Shown here: in pieces, positions 22,474-32,689 of the stretch
Layout of the letters: each line of letters starts with the position of its first letter
How positions within the stretch are numbered: position 1 is the stretch's first letter
Origin: Elymus sibiricus
Taxonomy: Eukaryota; Streptophyta; Magnoliopsida; Poales; Poaceae
Assembly: GCA_039707655.1 (NCBI GenBank)
Contig: CM077671.1
Span: forward strand, 365,392,720 to 365,456,719
DNA: 64,000 bases
Direction: 5' to 3'
Notes under the pieces: generated by a model
What the model was told of the DNA's origin: nothing
Databases searched by the model: none
What the model saw: only the letters and a program-made list of their open reading frames with translations
Program-made: the position numbers and the translations under genes

Positions 22474-22992
22474 AACTTCTTTTCAAATATTCATTCGATA
22501 CGAGCCGCCCACAGATCACAGTGTCTTGGGTTCCTAGGTGAGAGCAGCGAATCGATTCATCATTAAATTTTGCCCCTTCAAAATTGTAGTGGGCCACGAG
22601 CACAAAATTCAGTAAAATAATGGTGGCAAAAGAAAACAGCCTCCAGTTTGAAGAATAACAGTGAAAAAAAAATGTGATTCAGTGACGCCAATGTAAACCG
22701 AGTAGCATTGCTTTGTTTCCAACCAACAGCAATAACTTGCAGGTTGATACTTCGATACGAGATCATGCAACATCATACTTAGATACTTTGGTTCTAACAA
22801 AATTCTAAAATTCAAGGATAACATAAATTATGAGACACATATCGAAGGGAAAATATCACTTTAACGAAACATGTTACTGTACTTTATCTAGCAAATAATT
22901 ATTTGTACAAGACAAGGAACAAATTATACAATCCTGTACTAATATGCTGCACTCGGAGCAGCATATTATATTTTCAAATACCACATTCAAAA

Positions 22993-23383
22993 GGGGGGAG
23001 GCGTTTTGGCTCCCGGGTGCAAATGCACCCGGATGAACAGTAACGCGAAAAAAATACTAAATGTTTTCAAAAAATTCTGAAATTTTTTGTGGATGTTCGT
23101 GTTAGTGTCGCAAGCATGCTTGACAATTTTCATGTGAAACGGAGTGGCATTTTTTTGTCGGTGAAAAAAACAAATTTGGGGTGACATTTTGGGGTAACAT
23201 TTGATGTTCAATTTGTTTTTTTTTTTTTGCATAGCCCAAAATGCTTAACCTTTTTGTCTCAAAATTTGCAGTTAGCATTTCGATATGACTAAGATCACAT
23301 AAAAAAATTGTCATGATTTTTTGACATTTGAAAAAAAAAATGGCCCCGGGAGCATGTGCTCCCGGAGCCAAATTGAGTTTCCG
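22993..23383. mobile_element. 391-bp MITE with CTCCCGG-type termini
   Basis: The insert is flanked by ATTCAAAA (22985-22992 and 23384-23391), and the paralogous region at about 58980-59000 has the uninterrupted site. The ends contain palindromic words, GGTGCAAATGCACC on the left and GGGAGCATGTGCTCCC on the right. Each lies next to a TTTGGCTCC(C)GGG terminal motif in inverted orientation. An 8-bp duplication suits hAT; a 9-bp reading with one mismatch would suit Mutator. Non-coding. Confidence 0.75.
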
Positions 23384-23655
23384 ATTCAAAAGCTTGTTTA
23401 TTAGTAGCTGAACATCGCTATATATACAGTAACGCATTGACCAAACTACTGAAATTGGGATACATAATGAGGTGAACATTAAAATGCAAAATCCTCTCAT
23501 ATAAATATATTCAGACATAATATGCTTTGAAGGCACAAAAGTACTTTTTCATCAGATCAAGCACCAGTACATTGTGTCACTGATAGATTGTTCACATAAG
23601 GTAACCAACAGCAACTACTAAGATTCATTATTCACCTATATCTATGACAGCTACT

Positions 23656-24935
23656 CTATAAACTCAGCAGGCTTCCTGTGTAAATGCCAATGGATTTGGA
23701 ATCTCTCAGTTTTAGTGAGTCAGGGTAAATGTCATTTTTTGGATCATAACTTAGCAGAAATCCCTCTCTTGGCTGTCCATTACCAAGAATACCTTGTACA
23801 TAACCCTCTGCATTACTAAAGATCCTCCCATCATCTAACATCAGAAAAGGATACCTAAAAAGCCTAGCAACATCTGAAGGCATGTTGTATTTCTTAACCC
23901 ACATACCTTTCTCAAAATTTGTCAAAAACCACAAGCCCATAGATATATTATTAATATTGTGAACCGTAACTAAATAGCCATTCAACTCAGCCAGTGATAA
24001 CCCGAGTTCAAGTTCCGAGTAACTGTAATCCTCATTCTCTTGCACAAACCTCTGCACCTATTCTGGACCATGTAGAACACCCCACTCTTCCGTCTCGAGG
24101 TTGAACGAAGCTACGGTACTAGGCTCAATGGTTATAACCCCAGTTTCAATGTACGTGGAGTAAAAATCCATCAAGAAGTACACCACCCCATCAATGACCA
24201 TGCATCTCATTTTGCGGCCGGTATAGATATGGGTCGGAGGGTCTTGCTTTCTCCTCCAGCTTCCATGGTTTGTGCCATCAAATGTGATGATCTCACAAAC
24301 CGTTGGGTCTCGGTTTCAAAAAAAAAAAAAAAACCGTTGGGTCACGAATCGCAGAGACGGGGAGTGCCTTGTACTCTGGTAGAGGAGACCTGCCCAAATG
24401 CACACGACTCGACTTGGCTGACCCATTTGTTTTTACCTCCACCTCTAGCTCATGCACCAATTCCTCTGAGAAATCAGTCGGCAAGGTGATGGTAGCTCCA
24501 GTGGTTGGGTTCAGCACCCAAAAAGCCCGAGAGTAAAAATTCCAGTTGGAACAGACGAGGTCTAGCCGCGTGCGCACAACACGGATGATATCACCCTTGC
24601 TTGTGAGCCGACGTCACTCGACTCATTCAACAAAACAATCTCATAGTCGGTGCTTGGAAACCTCTTGACGATGTTGCCCGGTAGATCTGAAATCGCAACT
24701 CTGTTGACTTTGTCGTCGTTGCGGTAGGCAATGGCGAGGAGCGGGGCGCCGTGTGCTGGTGGGACTTGTGCGCAGCGATAAAGATCGGGTCGGAGGTGAG
24801 GGCGTGCCAGGAGGGGCAGGCGGCACGGAGGCGGCTAAGCTCCTTAGCAGGGATGTGGAGGAGTACCTCATACAGCGCGTCCACTGGTAGGTCGCCGGAG
24901 CTAGAGTCGGTGGGGAGCGGCTTCGAGGACGACAT
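23656..24935 (-). pseudogene. F-box protein pseudogene (copy C)
   Basis: It is a diverged duplicate of the intact F-box gene at 59253-60485. The ATG is at 24933-24935, and the F-box motif (DALYEVLLHIPAKELSRLR) is preserved near the N-terminus. Lesions are a frameshift and small deletion near 24600-24625 (relative to the paralogue), a 21-bp poly(A)-bearing insertion plus 13-bp duplication at 24297-24343, and an in-frame TAG at 24058-24060. The last 133 codons stay open to the same C-terminal SIGIYTGSLLSL. An LTR element at 25038 separates it from its upstream region. Confidence 0.9.
24310..24330 (+). mobile_element. Micro-retroposition: 8 bases plus poly(A) in the F-box pseudogene
   Basis: The insert TCGGTTTC followed by 13 A is flanked by a perfect 13-bp duplication AAACCGTTGGGTC (24297-24309, 24331-24343). 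The intact paralogue has a single related sequence at the corresponding place. These are the marks of target-primed reverse transcription that stopped almost at once. Confidence 0.7.
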
Positions 24936-25037
24936 CTCTATGGTAAATAGATGAAGTGAGCAGCTAGTGCGCGAAAATCGACTATGGATTCTGATAGGGT
25001 TGCATGTTGAGGAGGCGAAGGTGTTGGTCTTACCGAG

Positions 25038-25962
25038 TGTCGCGGTATGACAACTATGGGGCCATGGCAAGCCCCTTTCGGTTTAGTGTGGGGAACGCAA
25101 TACACAAAAAGCAGCAACAACCAACAACAGCACAGACCAAGATTTACCCAGGTTCGGGCTGCACGGATGTGTAAAACTCTACTCCTCGTGTGGTGGAATT
25201 ATTTGTCTAAGTCTTATTATAAGAGAGCGCAGCCCTTGCTGGCAAGGTGCTCGAGGACGCTGCTAGCTAGTGTAAATGGAAAAGTTGTGAATCCTTCTAA
25301 TGCTCGCCTTGGGCCTACTTTTATAACTCAAGGGGTCACCAACAGTGGCATTAGTGTGGTTTTAAAGCTGAGGATAGCTACAATGCTATCATACCTAATT
25401 CCGGTGGCATATAACAAAAGCATTAAATGCACTGATAGGTGTCATGCATGCTCTGCTTGATGCCGGGAAGGAGTCCTGCTCCACCTATGTTGTTAGCCCA
25501 GCGACCTTTGATTACCATGCCATGCGGGTGGGCATGTGTCTATAAAGGCGTCTAGCATGAGGTGATTCACCAGACAGCTCGACAACCCCTACCTAACTGC
25601 CTGCACGGTCGCCACCTATCGGTAAAACTCTGCGCGCCCACCACTTGTCAGCAGACTGCTGACGGGTAGGTGTGAGTGGACTGGTAGAGGGCCTGGGTCT
25701 TGCCGGTTCTTGGCTTGCCGGCAGCGTGGAGGGTCCTTTCCTCGAAAGGCATGCTTCCTGAGAGCCTTGGTCTTGATCATGTCTTGAGCTTGATTATGGT
25801 TATTTAGTACTTCCTGATAACCTGCCTGGAGGTCTTCTTCGCGGTATTAATCCACCATGTCTTGGTTGTCTTGGGATAAACTCATCTTCTGTTGCGTCCT
25901 TCCCGGCATGGAGATTGCAGCTTGCCGGTGCGTGGTCAGGGGCGTTTTTCACTACACTGACT
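25038..25962 (-). repeat. Left (3') LTR of the gag-only element
   Basis: The LTR begins TGTCGCGGTATGACAAC and ends near ACTACACTGACT, where the other LTR has ACTACACCGACA. Many substitutions distinguish the two, so the insertion is old compared with the Gypsy element at 32045. Confidence 0.8.
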
Positions 25963-25987
25963 AGAGCCGTCGGGCCTGGGTCGGACA

Positions 25988-26560
25988 CGATGTTGGGAAA
26001 CGTAGTAGAAAACAAAAAAAATCGCCCTATGATCAACCGGGAACACTATGAAGATACAATCACGGTTGGGATCACGATGGTTACCATCATCGAGTTGCAG
26101 CAGAAGAAGAACGTGATGATGGAGAGCGAGCTTGGAGTCCCTCAAACCGTAGATCAATGATCCCTTGAACCGGAGACCGAAAGCACGACATCTCTACTTG
26201 GTTGCAAGCCTACAGTCTTCACGATCTGGCAGCGCTTCGCCGTACAGAACTAATTGCTGCCGGAGAATTAGAGGGGGGGAGATTAGGAACAAATGGGCTT
26301 ATAATTATGAGGATTATAGGAACTAGAACTAGCTCTAGTTAGTCAACTAGGACCAACTAGAACTAGAACTAGATGAACTAGAGGAGGCTCCAAAACTTGT
26401 GTACATCAAAGGGGGCAATACCTCAAGAGTATATAGGTTGGAAGGGGAGGGAGGGGCAGCCACCAAGGAGGGAAACCCTCCTTGGGGCGCTGGCCAAGGG
26501 GAGGACGAGTCTAACTCCTCCCCTACCCCAATTCCTCCCCCCCCCCCCCCCCCCAACACA
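25988..26560. repeat. Segment resembling an LTR of another retrotransposon
   Basis: It starts TGTTGGGAAACGTAGTAGAA, which has the look of a grass LTR beginning, and continues through AACTAG-rich sequence to a run of 17 C and a CA microsatellite (26538-26573). It is not homologous to the flanking LTRs. No second copy or target duplication is present, so it may be a fragment or solo LTR. Confidence 0.4.
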
Positions 26561-27724
26561 CACACACACACACAAGGAAAGGCGAGTGCCTCCTCCACTT
26601 GGGCACTTGTCATCATCAAAGTTGACATCAGCAGCGTCCTCCCTGGGGATTCGCCTCCCTTCCTCCACTCGTGCACACTTGTCGACAAGAGTGTACAACT
26701 CGGCAATGGTTTGGAGCTGCCGGATGTTCATCTTCTCGCGCATCTTGCGATTGCGAACATTGTTGTGGAAGACAGCAATGATGGCAGTGGGCTACACGTC
26801 AGGGATATTGTGTTGTACCCGGCTGAAATGTTGGATGTATTTCCGAAGAGGCTCGTCAGGATTCTGCGGTCGCATGTGCAGGTCACTGGTCTTCCCGGGC
26901 GGTTTATAACCACCCTGGAATGCACCAATGAACTATTGTCATAGATCCGCCCATGAGGAGATGGATCCTTCCGGCAAGTTCATCAACCAAGACTAGACAT
27001 TGTGCTTGAGCGCCATTGGGAACCAGTTGACCAGAATCTTCTCGTCCCCACCGACGGCTTGAATGGCCATGGAGTAGATGTTGAGAAACTTGGCAGGGTT
27101 GACCTTGTCGTCGTACTTCTCGGGGAGGTACGGCTTGAACTTTCCCAGGGCGGGCCAGCAAACTTGTCGCAGCTCAGTACTGAACACAGAATAGCCCATA
27201 CCGTAAGGTAGGGACCTAGCATCTCCTGGCGTAGGCATGCTTGTTATCGGACCGGCGCGGGCATCAGATTGACGGCGAGCCTCCCGGCGCCGCTCAACGC
27301 ACTTACGGGCATCTTCGCCCTGCCGGTCCCGCGGTACTTGGCATTGATCTTGTCGAGTCCGTGGGTCAGAGGAGGCCATGGATGTCTCATCTCGGGTGCC
27401 ACCATGGCTCCGGCGTAGCCAACTCTACTGTGAGTGCGTTGTTGTTGACGGCCTTCCAGTCCAATCTTCGTCTTCACGCGTCGGCTCTGCTCGAGGCCGT
27501 TGTGAAGACTCGCCCTGGTGTGCTCCATCGTTGTTGGTGAACTTGAGCAAGCTCTGGATGGTGGCCCACCATTCTTCCATCTGGTGGGCTGCCGGAGGGA
27601 AGTTCAGCAGCAGTTGTGCTTGTGCCACCGGCTTGGCAGGCGTACGCGCCATGATCGCCATTGAGGCACGGGACGACTCGTGACTCCTGGCAGGGCCAGT
27701 AGGAGCTCTGTCCTGTGTCCGCAA
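26420..27724 (-). pseudogene. Gypsy-type gag relic
   Basis: The minus strand carries fragments of a retrotransposon gag protein in shifting frames: an N-terminal part at 27724-27425, a core at 27379-26993 (EKYDDKVNPAKFLNIYSMAI, DEKILVNWFP) and a continuation to 26423 (RPQNPDEPLRKYIQHFSRVQ). Several stops interrupt it, the first at about 26993. Nothing downstream encodes pol. Confidence 0.7.
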
Positions 27725-28228
27725 CGGATCTTTGTGATCACTGGAGTGGCGACACGGTGGATGCTCGGGGTGTTCTTGGAATGGAGCTCAGAGTCACGTT
27801 CACGATGACTGTCTGAACCTTCCACGTCACGGCGCGGCGGATCACGCCCTTCCAGCGAACGACGTGGTGGGTCGCGGTCCTCCTGCGAGTGGCGAGGTAG
27901 GTCATGGTGCTCCTACGAGTGGCGCGGTGGGTCACATCTCTCTTGTGTCGGCCTGGACACGTGCTTCTCCGGGGCATCCTTGGAAGGAGCCTTGCTGCAC
28001 AGGCTCGCCCCGCTCAGCTCGCCATAGCCACGGTGACAGTGGTCACCGGAGTGGTGAGATGTTCAGCCTCCTCCGTCTTCGTGCCCCGTACGCTGGTGAG
28101 ATTACGCCTTGGAGGTGGTGGTGATAGCAGTGCTCTTGGCCTTCTTAGGCACCATGTCAATGAAGATGTTGCCGAAGAGGCTGGCACAGATTCGCGTGTG
28201 CGCGTCCCCCTACCTGGCGCACCAAAGA

Positions 28229-29166
28229 TGTCGGCATACGACAACTATGAGGCCACCGCAAGCCGCTTTCGGTTTAGTGTGGGAAGCGCAACACACAAAG
28301 AGCAATAACAACCAACAATAGCACACACCAAGATTTACCTAGGTTTGGGAAGCATGGATGCGTAAAGCCCTACTCCTGGTTGTGGTGGAATTACTTGGCT
28401 AAGTCCTATTACAAGAGAGAGTGGCCCTTGCCGGCAAAGTACTCGAGGGCGCTGCTAGCTAGTGTAAATGCACAAAGTTGTGAATCCTTCTAATGGTCAC
28501 CTTGAGCCTCCTTTTATAGCTCAAGGGATCACCAACAGTGGCATTAGAGTGGTTGTAAAGCTGACGATATCTATAGTGCTATCATACCTCATCCTGGCGG
28601 CATAGGACAAAAGCATTAAATGCATCGTTAGGTGTCATGCTTTGCTTGATGCCGGGAAAGAGTCCTGCTCCACGTGCGCCGTTAGCCCATCTACCTTTTA
28701 TTACCATGCCACGCGGGTGGGCATGTGTCTATACAGGTGTCTTGCATGCGGTGATTCACCATGCAGCCCGACAGCTCGGCCCCTACCTAACCCCATGCAC
28801 GGTCGCCACCTGTCGACAGAACTCTGTGCGCTCACCACTTTTCAGCAGACTGCTGACAGGTAGGTGTGAGTGGAGTGTCAGAGGGTCTGGGTCTTGTCGG
28901 TGCTTGGCTTACCGGCAACATGGAGTGTCCTTTCCCGGGAAGGCAAGCTTCCCGGGAGCCTTGGTCTTGATCATGTCTTGAGCTTGGTGATGGTTCTTTA
29001 GTACTTCCTGATGACTTGCCCGGAGGTCTTCTTCACGATATTAATCCACCATATCTTGGTTGTCTTGGGATAAACCCATCTTTTGTTGCGTCCTTCCCGA
29101 CGTGGAGGCTGCAGCTTATCGGTGTGTGGTCAGGGGTATGAACACCCGTTGTTCACTACACCGACA
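28229..29166 (-). repeat. Right (5') LTR of the gag-only element
   Basis: This 938-bp copy starts TGTCGGCATACGACAAC and ends CACCGACA, next to the CCGAG duplication. It carries the same order of landmarks as the left LTR, such as GGTTTAGTGTGG, CAACAACC and GCTGCTAGCTAGTG. Confidence 0.85.
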
Positions 29167-29171
29167 CCGAG

Positions 29172-29350
29172 AGAGCTAGTGGCAGGTAGGCAATCGCTGG
29201 AGAAGAGATGCCAGAGTGGAAAGCGATTCGTGGTGAGTCGGTGGCGGCTACACTGGTCGAGCGTTTGGTTTAGGCCTGTGTGGCAGCAAAGGCTCGACTG
29301 CAAAGTGTCTCGAACTCCCGAATTTTCCAATTTCGGCTAAATCAAAACGG
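29172..29350 (-). promoter_or_regulatory. Displaced upstream region of the F-box pseudogene
   Basis: It aligns with 60590-60735 upstream of the intact F-box gene (TAGGCAATCGC, then GGTTTAGGCC, GGCTCGA, CTCGAACTCC). The LTR element has pushed it 4.1 kb from its coding sequence. No clear TATA box is seen. Confidence 0.65.
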
Positions 29351-29689
29351 GCCTTATGCTTTTCTCCTTTTTCACAACCCACGAAGTTTCGACCCACGCT
29401 GAATTGTTTTGTGATCCAAAGTCTCGAATTCCCCCTTTTATCTCTTATTTTTTCCGACCCAAGAATTCTCGCCGAAATTGGCCAACAACCCTACCTTCCC
29501 TTTGCTGCCGCTGCAACTGTGGAGACTTGACAAGTTTTTTTAGGGGTGGTAGCTAGACATGGGAAAAGGAGGCAACAGTCGCTGGTTGCAGTCTCGGATG
29601 GGCGCTTGAGCTGCGATCCTGTTGTATGTCCTAATCAGCTCACATTTTTTGTTTGCGGAACTAATCAGCCCATATTATGTCATGGTGTA

Positions 29690-30351
29690 AATATTAAAAG
29701 TATATGTCATATGAAAAGAATTGCCATGTTATGCTAAAATAACTTGCCATCGTATAGGAAATATATTTCCCATAGATACATGACAGAAATTGGAAAGGTA
29801 CATGAAAAATAAAATTTTCCATGCTACCTACAATAAACTACATTGGTCTAACTAATAAAATTGCCATGCTCTAAAAAGTAAAAGTACCAAGATCTAATGA
29901 ATAAATTTCCAAAAATGTCTAAAAGAATAAAATATGACATGCCACCAAAAATAAAACTAACTTGGTGTAATTAATAATTTTACCATGGTATAACTAATAA
30001 ATTTTCCATGATTTGAAGAATAAATTTGCCATGGCACATGAATTGAAATTGCTATTGTCTAATTTGAAAAAATTCCATGCTACCTAAAAATAAAACTACC
30101 ATGTTCTAAATAGTACAACGGTCATATTTTGATTAGTAAATAATGTCATAGTGTCTGTAATAAAGTTGCACATGGCAAAAATAGCATGAGTCATCATTTT
30201 ATGATGTTATGATGATTATCTACAAAATTGCCATGAGAAACAAATTGCCACGTGAAAATTTCAAACATTCATATAATTTTACATGTGAACATTTCGAACA
30301 TTCATACACTTTGCCATGTGAACATTTCGAAAACATTCAAACTATTGGACA
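29690..30351. repeat. Interspersed TTGCCATG-word region, left half
   Basis: The AT-rich DNA contains many copies of TTGCCATG or close variants, spaced irregularly, some joined to TGAACATTTCGAA. The same word, in both orientations, continues at 50921-51290 on the far side of the MULE, so the two were one repeat region before insertion. No coding potential. The stretch 29351-29690 shows nothing I recognise. Confidence 0.6.
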
Positions 30352-30360
30352 TATAGGAAA

Positions 30361-30526
30361 GGGTTTTCTATTCTTGTGCCCCTGGTTCCTTAGTTGTACT
30401 CATTCATCCCCACACTCTTAACTTTTGCTCACTTTTCCCCACTCCTTAGTCCGAAACCCTCAGAAATGGTCACAGCGGAGGATGCCGTCGGGTCAATGGT
30501 TTGACCGTTAACTCTGACGAGTGGGG
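30361..30526 (+). repeat. Left terminal inverted repeat of the MULE
   Basis: It starts GGGTTTTCTATTCTTGTGCC and runs to about GACGAGTGGGG. It matches the reverse complement of 50752-50911 over most of its length, with landmarks CCCCTGGTTCCTTAGTTGTA and GTCACAGCGGAGGATGCC. Small indels occur near 30455-30470. Confidence 0.92.
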
Positions 30527-31032
30527 GATGCAGTTGGACGGTGGCGTTGGTTGGAACGTTGGGCCGTGGTTTTGTTGGATTATATATTGGGCCGTTGCAT
30601 GAAACACCCGCGTGCATGCGCTGACGCACGCCGCCACGATAAGCCTGCTATGCATGCGCGACAAGATCTAGCTAGCCTGCCTGCATGCGCCGATGCGCAC
30701 CGCCACGATGCTCCACTGACGTAGCCTTCCTGTGAGTCGCCACGGACGCAGCGACGGTCGCTGCCGCTGGTTCGTCTCTTCTCGCACGCGTCTCCTCGAT
30801 CGATTCACAGTTCACATCGTTTCAGCCTTTGACCTCTGCAGCATCAATTCAGCGTGGCAATTAAAGTCTAGGGCATACCGATCGACGCGCGGTGTTTGAA
30901 CGTAGCAACATGCGGCCGATGCCCACCCTTAATTAAACCACCCACCCCTCCACCTATTCTCCACACTTCCATTTGCGACGCTCCCCTTCTCTTCTTCACC
31001 CAAATCCAGAGCACTCTCCAAGCTAGGTGAAG

Positions 31033-31458
31033 ATGGAGTGCTACGGCCCCACCATCCAGATGCCACCAGTTAGGCCGGAGAGGCGGTACCCCGCCGGCGT
31101 CGTCGTGGAGAAAACGCTCCGCGTGTGGACGATCTCACGCTGGAGGACTGGTTGGGATTTGACCGAGTGGTTCCTCCGTGCGGGCTTCGCCCACCTCCCG
31201 GCGGGCTCGCCGGTCATGTTCCGACTGGCGAAACTGCGTCCAAACTCCAGCTCTTCGCCGTCAGGGCTCATCGCCACCTTCAGCAACAGGTTTGATGTGT
31301 TCCACCTGCTCGGGAAGGTGTTTTGGTGTGGGTGCGAGCTCATCGCATTCACAACCTACAACATCTTCATGGATGTGGATAGAATCTTCTCCAACCGCAA
31401 CGTCATCCACAGCCTCCCCTACCTCCTCGGCGAGAATAGCAGGGAGGCGGAGGAGTGA
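31033..31458 (+). CDS. Unrecognised 141-residue protein carried by the MULE
   Basis: The frame is open, starts at an ATG in good plant context (A at -3, G at +4) and ends TGA. The sequence begins MECYGPTIQMPP and has a Trp-rich middle (WTISRWRTGWDLTEWFLRAG), a Ser-rich stretch and a C-terminal hydrophobic part without a clear membrane helix. I do not recognise a domain. It begins about 500 bp inside the left TIR, preceded by a pyrimidine-rich leader and a TTAATTAAA sequence near 30928 that could serve as a TATA box. It reads inward, convergent with the transposase, the position mudrB has in maize MuDR. It may be an accessory MULE gene or a captured host gene. Confidence 0.6.
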   Translation: MECYGPTIQMPPVRPERRYPAGVVVEKTLRVWTISRWRTGWDLTEWFLRAGFAHLPAGSPVMFRLAKLRPNSSSSPSGLIATFSNRFDVFHLLGKVFWCGCELIAFTTYNIFMDVDRIFSNRNVIHSLPYLLGENSREAEE

Positions 31459-32044
31459 AGAGGAGGTGCGGAGCAGTGAAGAGGAGGCACGGAGAAGCTT
31501 GTCTTGCCCTAGGGTGTTAGAGCTTGAGCTTTTTTACATATTTCTATGTTATATGTCGTCGGCTGTAACGTGAACTATCGTTATGTATGTCGTGTTATAT
31601 AGTGTTTTATGTAAGAACTATGTTATGCTTGCTACCCTATTTATATATGTATGTTATGCTTGCTACTTTTCTTAGTTATTTTGTAGCCCATTCGGTGATA
31701 TTTGTATTTTGGCCCTATATTTTAAGGGTTCGAAAGTTTTGGGCCTTTTGGCACGCGCGGCTAGTGGGCTAGTTGAAGTGTAAAAAAAGGAGAAAAATGA
31801 GGCATGTCGATGTTGAAAAGAAGAAGAAAAAGAAACTAAATTTTTTGAATTGTCGCCGGCGGGCTAGGGTTTGTCGCCGGCAGTCTGGGTTTGTAGATCC
31901 TGCCGGGGGTGGAGGGGACAGCTGCAGGCTTGGCTTTGGAAGGGTGGAAGCTACTCCCTCTGTCCAGTCGTTGCTTACAACCCGTGCATGCGAACGGCAA
32001 CGCTTAATTAACACATGTGTATGCAAACAACAACGCTTGGTGGT
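31459..32044. other. MULE internal spacer, no gene seen
   Basis: It holds an AT-rich putative 3' region for the upstream ORF, including a duplicated TATGTTATGCTTGCTAC (near 31620 and 31650). A GCCGGCGGGCTAGGG stretch follows, up to the Gypsy insertion. No gene is supported. Confidence 0.5.
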
Positions 32045-32622
32045 TGATGGGGATATGTACCTAGGGTAGGGTCATAGGCCTGACCTACATGCCCTACCTA
32101 AGGACACTGCCCTAGAAAGCTTAAGGGCTACAAGGAAGCCTCCGACTGAAATCGCCAAGACTTACAAGTCACCCGACAACATATACTCGGAGGTACCTTT
32201 CACTCGACGCTTACCTTTCACTCGGAAGGACCAAGAGACAGTCGACCACAGAAGCCCAGAAGTCACCCCAGGGAGGCTAACGGGCAAGCATTCAACAAGA
32301 CCTTTAGTAGCATTTATGGTGTACGTTACCAGTAACGTACGTCTTTTATGACCACGATCTGACCCTTAGATGCCGAACACTTATGAGGGGCAGCGCACTC
32401 TATATAAGCCGCCCCTCCCCTCTGGCATAAGGGTTCGCACCCCCTGTAACCACACATATATTACACTCGACAAGAAGCTCCCGAGCACCTGAGACGTAGG
32501 GCTGTTACCTCCACGAGAGGGGCCTGAACTCATACATTCTTGTGTACAATCTCGCCGTAGCTAGGACTCTGCCCTCTCCTTTCGTACCCCTACCTTCTAC
32601 TGTCAGGCTCGTTCCCACGACA
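32045..32622 (+). repeat. Gypsy 5' LTR
   Basis: TG...CA ended LTR with a TATA box TATATAAG at 32401-32408, which should drive the genomic transcript. Differences from the 3' LTR lie at 32113, 32179, 32301, 32376 and 32427, all transitions. Confidence 0.95.
32401..32408 (+). promoter_or_regulatory. TATA box of the Gypsy 5' LTR
   Basis: TATATAAG within CACTCTATATAAGCCGC. The identical box in the 3' LTR is at 44872-44879. It lies 215 bases from the LTR end, leaving a plausible R-U5 region. Confidence 0.6.
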
Positions 32623-32641
32623 GTTGGCGCCCACCGTGGGG
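32623..32641 (+). other. Gypsy primer-binding site
   Basis: The sequence GTTGGCGCCCACCGTGGGG directly follows the LTR. TGGCGCC(C/G)-type primer sites are usual in Tat-lineage grass elements. I do not assign the tRNA. Confidence 0.65.
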
Positions 32642-32689
32642 CAGGCGTCTAAGCGACTTCCGGCGAGGTTGCATTTGTTTTCCTTCGTC

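Larger units (their letters stand above)
25038..29166 (-). mobile_element. LTR retrotransposon with gag only, in the F-box pseudogene upstream region
   Basis: LTRs at 25038-25962 and 28229-29166 both begin TGTCG(C/G)... and share most of their length. A 5-bp target duplication CCGAG flanks the element (25033-25037, 29167-29171), and the paralogue at about 60585 shows the joined site. The internal 2.3 kb holds a minus-strand Gypsy-type gag relic and a foreign segment, but no protease, reverse transcriptase or integrase. The minus-strand order puts the 5' LTR on the right. It could have moved only with help in trans. Confidence 0.85.

Noticed and set aside
24293..24577. Separate small gene at 24293-24577 (-)
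   Set aside because: It is the middle part of the F-box pseudogene in a shifted frame, as shown by the paralogue at 59253-60485.
26397..26944. Plus-strand frames of 170-181 codons
   Set aside because: They run through a poly-C tract and CA repeat and lie opposite the gag relic on the minus strand.
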